A DNA stretch of 51,870 nucleotides from CAZJUR01 sp964549525 (GTDB lineage Bacteria > Patescibacteriota > Saccharimonadia > Saccharimonadales > Saccharimonadaceae). The translations under genes and the position numbers were made by a program. The stretch is taken from assembly GCA_964549525.1 (NCBI GenBank), contig CAZJUR010000007.1:1-51870 (forward strand), read 5' to 3'. Positions 46,448 through 51,870 of the stretch are shown here, piece after piece (positions within the stretch are counted from its first letter, which is position 1; every line of letters begins with the position of its first letter). Under the pieces are notes generated by a model, which saw nothing but the letters and a program-made list of their open reading frames with translations, did no database searches and had not been told where the DNA came from.

Positions 46448-47002
46448 ATGTTTGATACAAAACCCTACGAAGAAAAAATGTCAGCTGCGATAGAACATTT
46501 CAAGAATGAGCTTAAAAAAGTTCGGACTGGTCGGGCTCACCCTGCCATGCTTGACGGCATCATGGTTGAAGTATATGGAACGATGCTTCCGTTAAATCAA
46601 ACTGCTAATATTACTGCACCAGAGGCTCAAATGATACTGGTAAGTCCATTCGATCCTAGCAATATTGAGGCAATAATTGCGGCGATTCGGGATGAGCAAA
46701 CACTTGGTTTTAATCCGAGCGATGATGGGCATGTCGTACGCGTGCCAATACCATCTCTTACCGAAGAAAGACGTCGAGAAATGGTCAAGCAGCTCGGTAC
46801 GAAAGTTGAAGATTGTCGTATAGCACTACGAGCAATTCGACAAGATGCGTATAAGGACGCAAAAGCAAAAAAAGACTCCAAAGAACTATCAGAAGATGAC
46901 GTAAAACGCATTGAAAAAGAGATTGATCACTCGGTCTCAGATTTTCAAAAGGAAATTGAGTCGCTGACCAAAGCCAAAGAGCAGGATATACTGACAATTT
47001 AA
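46448..47002 (+). CDS. frr: Ribosome recycling factor
   Basis: A 184-aa protein that splits post-termination ribosomes with EF-G. ELKKVRTGRAHPAMLDGIMVEVYG (19-42) is the family signature with the conserved RTGRA. Residues 30-100 form the small domain and the ends pair as a three-helix bundle. KVEDCRIALRAIRQDAYKDAK near 119-139 is the second conserved part. It looks leaderless. Its TAA overlaps the ATG of uppS (TAATG). Confidence 0.97.
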   Translation: MFDTKPYEEKMSAAIEHFKNELKKVRTGRAHPAMLDGIMVEVYGTMLPLNQTANITAPEAQMILVSPFDPSNIEAIIAAIRDEQTLGFNPSDDGHVVRVPIPSLTEERRREMVKQLGTKVEDCRIALRAIRQDAYKDAKAKKDSKELSEDDVKRIEKEIDHSVSDFQKEIESLTKAKEQDILTI

Positions 47003-47676
47003 TGACTGTACCATCACACATTGGTTATATTGTTGACGGTAATCGTCGATGGGCAAAAAATTTTGGACTTCCTACCTACGAAGGGCATTTAGCTGGCTAT
47101 AATGCACTGAAAGATGTTATCAAAGCGACAAATCAAGCGGGTGTTCGGTACGCATCGGTCTACGCATTTTCTACCGAAAACTGGAAGCGTGGCGAAGGCG
47201 AAACAGGCAAGCTGATGAAACTTGCGATCCGCTTGTTTAAAACTGATCTTCATGAGTTGATTGACCAAAACATTCGTCTGTATGTTATGGGTACGGAAGA
47301 GGGGCTAGATACAAATATTATAGAAGCAGCACGTCATGCAGAGACCCAAACAGCTCATTGCACCGGTCTCACCGTTGCACTTTGTTTTAATTATGGTGGG
47401 CAACAAGAGATTGTCGATGCAGCACGAGCAGTTGCTGCCTCAAAGCAGCCAATCACGGAAGAATCACTTGCTCAGTCTCTCTATCATCCGGATGTTCCAC
47501 CTATTGATATTATTGTTCGTACGAGTGGAGAGCAGCGTCTCAGTAATTTTATGTTATGGCGTAGTGCATATAGCGAGCTGTTTTTTCTTGATAAATTTTG
47601 GCCAGAGATGACACCAGACGACGTGACTGCTATACTAAATGAATATACTCGTCGCGTTCGTCGCTTCGGTCAATAA
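47002..47676 (+). CDS. uppS: Isoprenyl (undecaprenyl) diphosphate synthase
   Basis: A 224-aa cis-prenyltransferase that makes the lipid carrier for cell-wall synthesis. IVDGNRRWAK near 9-18 holds the catalytic Asp and replaces the usual MDGNGRWA, YAFSTENWKR near 55-64 is the second motif, and RTSGEQRLSNFMLWRSAYSELFF near 173-195 binds the diphosphate. Length is normal for bacterial enzymes. Its start overlaps frr by one base, and rseP follows after 10 bp; frr-uppS-(cdsA)-rseP is a usual order, with cdsA missing here. Confidence 0.96.
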   Translation: MTVPSHIGYIVDGNRRWAKNFGLPTYEGHLAGYNALKDVIKATNQAGVRYASVYAFSTENWKRGEGETGKLMKLAIRLFKTDLHELIDQNIRLYVMGTEEGLDTNIIEAARHAETQTAHCTGLTVALCFNYGGQQEIVDAARAVAASKQPITEESLAQSLYHPDVPPIDIIVRTSGEQRLSNFMLWRSAYSELFFLDKFWPEMTPDDVTAILNEYTRRVRRFGQ

Positions 47677-47686
47677 GGGAGGACAA

Positions 47687-48856
47687 ATGGATACAATCGT
47701 GCTGATTGGGCAAATTATTATCGGCTTATTGCTACTTACTTTTTTGGTAGTGATTCATGAGCTTGGTCATGCTGTCGTGGCTCGCCGAAACGGTGTAGAA
47801 GTAGAGGAATTTGGCATCGGCTTTCCACCAAAAGCATGGAGTCGAAAATGGGCTACAAAACTTGTAGGTAAAAAGACGTTGTGGAGCATTAATTGGTTAC
47901 CACTTGGTGGTTTTGTTAAATTAAAAGGCGAAAGCGATGATGCAAAAGGTAAAGGTACGTATGGCGCAGCATCTTTATGGGCTAAAACCAAGATTTTACT
48001 TGCTGGTGTAGGTATGAACTGGCTGTTTGCTATCGTAGCATTCACGTGTTTAGCACTCGTCGGTTTTCCGAAAGTTCTTCCTGATCAATTCAACATCAAA
48101 AGCGACGCTGTAGAAGTGGCACAACCGCTCAAAATTGCCTTTATTGAAAAAGATTCACCAGCCGACAAAGCAGGTTTTAAGCTCAATAATCAACTGCTTT
48201 CTGCGAATGGACAATCGTTAAAAACACCCGAAGATTTGATTGCTTTTACAAAGCAATACAAAGGCAAAACAGTTACATTTGCCTATAGTGATGGCTATAA
48301 AACTATGCAAAAAGCGGTACAATTACGAGCTACACCGGGTAAAAATCAGGGAGTTCTAGGTGTCCAGACCAACAGTCAAAGTACGGTCCGCTCAACATGG
48401 TCGGCACCTATTGTAGGGGTCGGTACAACGATTCAATTTAGCGTGGTGACGCTTACAGAGCTCGGAAAATTAGTTGGAAAACTGACGAATGGTTTAATTG
48501 GCCAACTAAGTGGTGATGCTGCTGTTCGTAAACAAAGCTCACAGCAGGTGAATGAAGCGGGGGCAGGAGTAGCTGGTCCGATAGGAATTCTCGGTGTTAT
48601 ATTCCCGGCTGCGCAAAAAGCCGGTCTTACCACATTGCTATTTTTAATGGGAATTATCTCGCTTACACTCGCAGTTATGAACGCCTTGCCAATCCCTGCC
48701 TTAGATGGCGGACGATTATTTGTTACACTGCTATTTCGTGCTCTCAAAAAACCCCTTCGCAAAGAAACTGAAGAGAAAATTCATGGGGCTGGATTTAGTT
48801 TTTTGATGCTACTTGTTGTAGTCATAACGGTGGCAGATGTCTCAAAATTCTTCTAA
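47687..48856 (+). CDS. rseP: Site-2 protease family M50 (RseP-like) with PDZ domain
   Basis: A 389-aa intramembrane metalloprotease. The first membrane helix carries HELGHAVVARRNGV near 25-38 with the HExxH zinc site, GFPPKAWSRKW and LPLGGFVKLKGE follow, and MNALPIPALDGGRL near 340-353 gives the third zinc ligand. A PDZ domain lies at about 150-230 (DSPADKAGFKLNNQLLSANG). It should cut membrane-bound regulators or signal peptides. GGGAGGACAA before the ATG at 47687 sets the start, rather than 47639. It overlaps the next gene by 20 bp. Confidence 0.95.
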   Translation: MDTIVLIGQIIIGLLLLTFLVVIHELGHAVVARRNGVEVEEFGIGFPPKAWSRKWATKLVGKKTLWSINWLPLGGFVKLKGESDDAKGKGTYGAASLWAKTKILLAGVGMNWLFAIVAFTCLALVGFPKVLPDQFNIKSDAVEVAQPLKIAFIEKDSPADKAGFKLNNQLLSANGQSLKTPEDLIAFTKQYKGKTVTFAYSDGYKTMQKAVQLRATPGKNQGVLGVQTNSQSTVRSTWSAPIVGVGTTIQFSVVTLTELGKLVGKLTNGLIGQLSGDAAVRKQSSQQVNEAGAGVAGPIGILGVIFPAAQKAGLTTLLFLMGIISLTLAVMNALPIPALDGGRLFVTLLFRALKKPLRKETEEKIHGAGFSFLMLLVVVITVADVSKFF

Positions 48857-49586
48857 ATCACTGCGTCCCGTCCAGACGCTTAGTTCTATTGTTTTTTTAT
48901 GCGGCTGGGTAATTGTCGGTTTTTTTACTGCGCAGATCACTACTAGTTTTGTGTGGCAGTTGTTTTCACAAGAGAAAGATTTAACTACACTAGCCCAATT
49001 AGTTTTGACAGCATGTGCCTATATCGTAGCAACAGGCATTATTATTGGTATGACACTTTTATTAAAGCCATATCCGAGACAAAAGTTTGTTCAACTGCTT
49101 GGAATACACAGACTGCTTCGCTTTCGTGATATAGGACTGGCTTTTCTCGGATACGGCGGCTATTTTCTTCTGGCAATTTTAGTGACACTAGGCATCCAGC
49201 TCATCTGGCCAAATTTTCCCATCGATCAAAAACAGCAGGTAGGCTTTCAGGATATTTCACTGCCTATTCATTATGTGTATGCTTTTTTGGCACTTGTTGT
49301 CGTGGCACCAATCTTTGAAGAGATATTGTTTCGCGGTTATTTATTTGGATTTATACGCAAGAAAACCTCGTTTTTCTTAACGGCACTACTAGTAAGTGGC
49401 ATTTTTGGATTAATTCACCTGCAGCTCAATGTAGCGATTGATGTTTTTTGTCTATCATTAGTAGCATGTTATTTGCGAGAAAAAACAGGTACGATTTGGG
49501 CTAGTGTGTTGCTGCATATGATCAAAAACGGTATTGCATTTTTCCTGCTTTTTCTTCGACCTGATTTACTACATCTGATAAGATAG
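48837..49586 (+). CDS. CPBP family intramembrane metalloprotease
   Basis: A 249-aa membrane protein with six to eight helices. APIFEEILFRGYLFGFIRKK near 156-175 is the EExxxR motif, FGLIHLQLN near 194-202 the FxxxH motif, and LLHMIKNGIAFFLL near 224-237 the third (HxxxN). These are the active-site residues of the CPBP (CAAX protease and bacteriocin-processing, Abi) family. Roles range from prenyl protein cutting to bacteriocin immunity; the substrate here is unknown. The start overlaps rseP by 20 bp, so two membrane proteases lie in one operon. Confidence 0.9.
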   Translation: MSQNSSKSLRPVQTLSSIVFLCGWVIVGFFTAQITTSFVWQLFSQEKDLTTLAQLVLTACAYIVATGIIIGMTLLLKPYPRQKFVQLLGIHRLLRFRDIGLAFLGYGGYFLLAILVTLGIQLIWPNFPIDQKQQVGFQDISLPIHYVYAFLALVVVAPIFEEILFRGYLFGFIRKKTSFFLTALLVSGIFGLIHLQLNVAIDVFCLSLVACYLREKTGTIWASVLLHMIKNGIAFFLLFLRPDLLHLIR

Positions 49587-49650
49587 ATATATGAAAGCAT
49601 CTCAGCTTTTTACGAAAATTCGAAAAAGATGCGCCGATGAAGAATATTAG
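49574..49650 (+). pseudogene. Decayed copy of the proS promoter and first codons
   Basis: ATG at 49591 opens a 19-codon frame ending with TAG at 49648-49650. Its start MKASQLFTKIRK matches the true proS start MKVSQLFTKTRK at 50223, 632 bp away. Across the first 38 bases three differ, and the match then breaks down by an indel. Upstream, TCTGATA is shared too (49574-49580 and 50204-50210), so the -10 region was copied. This is a remnant of a duplicated or disrupted proS start. It overlaps the end of the CPBP gene and the start of the MazF-like gene. Confidence 0.75.
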
Positions 49651-49654
49651 TGAT

Positions 49655-50083
49655 ATGACGAAAAAGCAAAAATTACCACCAAAGAAGTCGCCATTTGTTA
49701 AAAGATTTAGAGCATGGCATAAGCTGAAAGTAAAAATAAACCTTAGCTCGAATATTCCAGCCGGCTATAAAGAGCGGGATATTTGGTGGGTATCAATTGG
49801 TCATAATATTGGTATTGAAGAGGATGGTAAGGGCGATATGTTTAATAGACCAGTCTTAGTTGTCAAAGGCTTTAGTCGTTATCAGTTTTGGGGCTTACCG
49901 CTTTCAACAACGGGAAAAGAGGGTAAGTACTATCATAAGTTTGTCGTTAATGGCAAGGTAAGCACGGCGCTACTGAGTCAATTGAGAGTGTATGACACAC
50001 GAAGACTTATCAGTAAATACGGAATGCTTAATGTAAAGGACTTTAATATTATTAAGAAAACCCTAATCAAATTCTTATCCTAA
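49655..50083 (+). CDS. MazF/PemK-like toxin-family protein
   Basis: A 142-aa protein (148 if the ATG at 49637 is used). After a basic tail of about 35 residues comes ERDIWWVSIGHNIGIEEDGKGDMFNRPVLVVKGF, split as the PemK/MazF fold start near 41-73: a GDIWW-like strand, the E-x(n)-RPVLVV strand, then FWGLPLSTT and LRVYDTRRLISKYG. These endoribonuclease toxins cut mRNA when free of their antitoxin. No antitoxin gene is adjacent. The start is unclear: the ATG at 49655 lies 4 nt after the stop of the proS remnant, which suits reinitiation. Full-length sequence hints it may be active or house-kept. Confidence 0.75.
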   Translation: MTKKQKLPPKKSPFVKRFRAWHKLKVKINLSSNIPAGYKERDIWWVSIGHNIGIEEDGKGDMFNRPVLVVKGFSRYQFWGLPLSTTGKEGKYYHKFVVNGKVSTALLSQLRVYDTRRLISKYGMLNVKDFNIIKKTLIKFLS

Positions 50084-50102
50084 AGAAGCGGTAAAAAAAG
50101 TA

Positions 50103-50123
50103 TGCCCCCGTCAACGACAGGGG
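50103..50123 (-). terminator. Hairpin between the MazF-like gene and proS
   Basis: GCCCC (50103-50107) pairs with GGGGC (50119-50123), with an inner GTC/GAC stem. On the minus strand a T run follows (the A run at 50093-50099), so it acts best as a terminator in that direction. On the plus strand there is no T run. Confidence 0.45.
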
Positions 50124-50160
50124 CGATCCCGAAGGAATTTGTATTTACAGTGTACACCAT

Positions 50161-50177
50161 TTGACAAAAATTGTCAA
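50161..50177 (+). promoter_or_regulatory. Perfect palindrome upstream of proS, possible operator
   Basis: TTGACAA-AAA-TTGTCAA is a perfect inverted repeat with seven-base arms. Its left arm is also a -35 match, TTGACA, with TACTAT 17 nt downstream at 50184-50189. It lies 46 bp before the proS start and 77 bp after the toxin gene's stop codon, so it could be an operator. Confidence 0.4.
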
Positions 50178-50222
50178 GTATTCTACTATATCAATTCTAT
50201 CATTCTGATACAATGGACGTAT

Positions 50223-51467
50223 ATGAAAGTATCTCAGCTTTTTACCAAAACTCGAAAAAACGCGCCGGCGGATGAGCAAGCGCTGAATGCGCATTTATTG
50301 ATCCGGGCAGGCTATGTCCATAAAATTATGGCTGGTGTGTATGCGTATACACCACTTGGCCTACGAGTTTTGGAAAATATCAAGCAAATTGTTCGAGAAG
50401 AGATGAATTTGATTGGTGGGCAAGAACTCATTATGACCAATCTTCAACCTAAAGAAATATGGGAAAGTACTGAAAGATGGGATGAGAAAGCGGTTGATGT
50501 GTGGTTTAAGACCAAACTTCAAGATGGAACAGACTTAGGTCTTGCTTGGAGTCATGAAGAAGCCATTATGGAAATGATGCGTCACTTTATAAATAGCTAC
50601 AAAGATTTACCAACAAGCGTTTATCAATTTCAAACAAAATTACGTAATGAGTTGCGCTCAAAAAGCGGTATTATGAGGGGTCGTGAATTTGTTATGAAGG
50701 ATATGTATAGCTTGCATGCAACAGCGGAGGATTGTGACGCATATTATGAAAAAGTAATTGAGGCATATAAAAAATGCTACGCAAAACTGGGCATAGGTGA
50801 CAGTACATTTGTGACATTTGCGAGCGGTGGTGCGTTTACCAAATTTAGCCATGAATTTCAGACTATTTGCGAGGCAGGTGAGGATAGATTGTATGTAAAT
50901 GAAGATCACACTGTAGCAGTTAACGAAGAGGTGCTTGATGATGCTGCACAAGAGCTTGGGATTGATAAAGCAACGCTAACACCTGTTAAAAGTGCAGAAG
51001 TCGGCAATATCTTTAAGTTTGGTACGGAGAAATCTGAAAAAATGGGTATTTTCTATACAGATAGTGACGGAAATCAAAAGCCGATCTATCTTGCCTCATA
51101 TGGTATCGGTATCACACGTGTTATGGGTGTACTGGTTGAAAAGTTTGCAGATGACAAAGGTTTAATCTGGCCAGAAAATATAGCTCCGTATCATGTCTAT
51201 CTTGTTCAAATTGGCGCTGTTTCAGAAAAAGCTCAAGAAATATATGACACTTTACAAAAGCAAGGCATCAGTGTGTTGTGGGATGATCGTGATGAGCGAC
51301 CAGGTACAAAATTTGCAGACGCGGACTTAATTGGACTTCCGCATCGTGTAGTAATCTCTGAAAAACTTGTCACTAACCAGCAAGTGGAGTATACACCGAG
51401 AAAAAGCGCAGAAACATCGCTCTTGACGCTCGAAGCGTTAGTTGATAAGCTTACCTTACCTAAGTAA
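50223..51467 (+). CDS. proS: Prolyl-tRNA synthetase, short form without editing domain
   Basis: A 414-aa class II synthetase. Motif 1 lies near 40-75 (RAGYVHKIMAGVYAYTPLGLRV), motif 2 is FQTKLRNELRSKSGIMRGREFVMKDMY near 136-162, and motif 3 is SYGIGITRVMGVLVE near 290-304. The anticodon-binding domain covers about 320-412. The INS editing domain between motifs 2 and 3 of the usual 570-aa bacterial enzyme is missing, as in mitochondrial and alphaproteobacterial forms. TACAAT at 50209-50214 ends 8 nt before the ATG, so the mRNA appears leaderless; an upstream in-frame start at 50139 is rejected for that reason. Confidence 0.95.
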   Translation: MKVSQLFTKTRKNAPADEQALNAHLLIRAGYVHKIMAGVYAYTPLGLRVLENIKQIVREEMNLIGGQELIMTNLQPKEIWESTERWDEKAVDVWFKTKLQDGTDLGLAWSHEEAIMEMMRHFINSYKDLPTSVYQFQTKLRNELRSKSGIMRGREFVMKDMYSLHATAEDCDAYYEKVIEAYKKCYAKLGIGDSTFVTFASGGAFTKFSHEFQTICEAGEDRLYVNEDHTVAVNEEVLDDAAQELGIDKATLTPVKSAEVGNIFKFGTEKSEKMGIFYTDSDGNQKPIYLASYGIGITRVMGVLVEKFADDKGLIWPENIAPYHVYLVQIGAVSEKAQEIYDTLQKQGISVLWDDRDERPGTKFADADLIGLPHRVVISEKLVTNQQVEYTPRKSAETSLLTLEALVDKLTLPK

Positions 51468-51520
51468 GATGCGAACTGAAATATGACACCCCACGAGAGG
51501 GGAAATGAAGGAGATTGTAT

Positions 51521-51870
51521 ATGAAAAAACAATATCAGATTACAACTGAAGGTAAACAAGAACTTGAAACAGAGCTTGCTGAATTAAAATCTCAGCGCGG
51601 CGAGATTGCCGAGAAAATTGCAGCTGCACGTGAGCTCGGTGATTTAAGTGAAAATGCTGATTATGATGCAGCGCGTGATGAGCAGGGTCAAGCCGAGACG
51701 CGTATTGCAGAGATCGAAGAGATCCTTTTACATGCAGAAATCATTAAAACTAAAAAAAGTTCGACGATCCATGTTGGCTCAACAGTTGAATTAAAACAAG
51801 GTGCAAAAAAAGTTGTTTATACCATTGTTGGTCCAGTAGAGGCTGATCCACTTGAAGCAAAAATCAGCAA
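51521..51870 (+). CDS. greA: Transcription elongation factor GreA (partial, 5' part)
   Basis: The first 116 codons of GreA, cut by the right edge. The N-terminal coiled coil (3-75) includes GDLSENADYDAARDEQGQAE near 40-59, the tip with acidic residues that rescues backtracked RNA polymerase. The C-terminal FKBP-like domain begins near 80. GAAGGAGA precedes the ATG at good distance. A short hairpin CCCC/GGGG lies at 51489-51502 between proS and greA. Confidence 0.95.
   Translation, partial: MKKQYQITTEGKQELETELAELKSQRGEIAEKIAAARELGDLSENADYDAARDEQGQAETRIAEIEEILLHAEIIKTKKSSTIHVGSTVELKQGAKKVVYTIVGPVEADPLEAKIS

Noticed and set aside
51485..51502. CCCC/GGGG hairpin between proS and greA as a terminator
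   Set aside because: The stem is only four base pairs and no T run follows; greA may be read with proS.

Overview
The window looks like chromosomal DNA of a Candidate Phyla Radiation bacterium, most likely a Saccharibacterium (TM7). The evidence is compact housekeeping genes of CPR type (short IF-2, short EF-Ts, type-2 isoleucyl-tRNA synthetase, prolyl-tRNA synthetase without an editing insert), a KGG-repeat protein, a monoderm-style envelope set (LytR-CpsA-Psr, sortless signal peptidase, HtrA) and almost no biosynthesis. This placement is inference from gene content. TGA is used as a normal stop. No CRISPR array, transposase, prophage or tRNA gene was seen.

Layout. 1-870: the 3' end of 23S rRNA, a 356-nt spacer without tRNAs, 5S rRNA and two terminators. 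950-8200: KGG protein, a HELAH metalloprotease-like protein, ROK kinase, a TolA-like membrane protein, S1-domain protein, infB, a DUF5663-like protein, then fmt and def on the other strand. 8200-14900: priA back to back with a degenerate phosphoribosyltransferase, a winged-helix regulator, recJ, an AIM24 protein, rpsU-yqeY and adk. 14900-21000: map, ftsA, ftsZ, a zinc-less nrdR, a thioredoxin-like protein, a VKOR and two membrane proteins. 21000-25640: a T-box leader reading into an SGNH hydrolase, ileS, a Nudix hydrolase, PspC and rhodanese proteins. 25640-30430: YpfJ-like peptidase, a 59-aa small protein, a membrane protein, yajQ, PAP2, unknown proteins and a zincin. 30450-33000: an attenuator with an aromatic-rich leader peptide, class II DAHP synthase, galU and rplU. 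33000-39800: parA-parB, lepB, an LCP protein, an 8-TM protein, htrA and prmC. 39890-51870: a 56-aa protein, prfA, rpmE, an OmpA-like protein, rpsB-tsf, a DEAD-box helicase, recF, frr-uppS-rseP-CPBP, a MazF/PemK-like toxin beside a decayed copy of the proS start, proS, and the beginning of greA.

Two layers of regulation stand out. First, about eighteen genes have a clear -10 hexamer that ends only 6-10 nt before the start codon and have no Shine-Dalgarno sequence. This implies that leaderless mRNAs are a main mode of initiation, while genes inside operons or with longer leaders keep AAGGAG-type sites. Second, two amino-acid-sensing RNA leaders are present. One is an aromatic leader-peptide attenuator in front of DAHP synthase, where the leader ORF itself appears leaderless. 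The other is a T-box before an SGNH hydrolase-ileS operon. A diverged duplicate of the proS promoter and first 13 or so codons, now upstream of the MazF-like gene, is the clearest sign of a past rearrangement.
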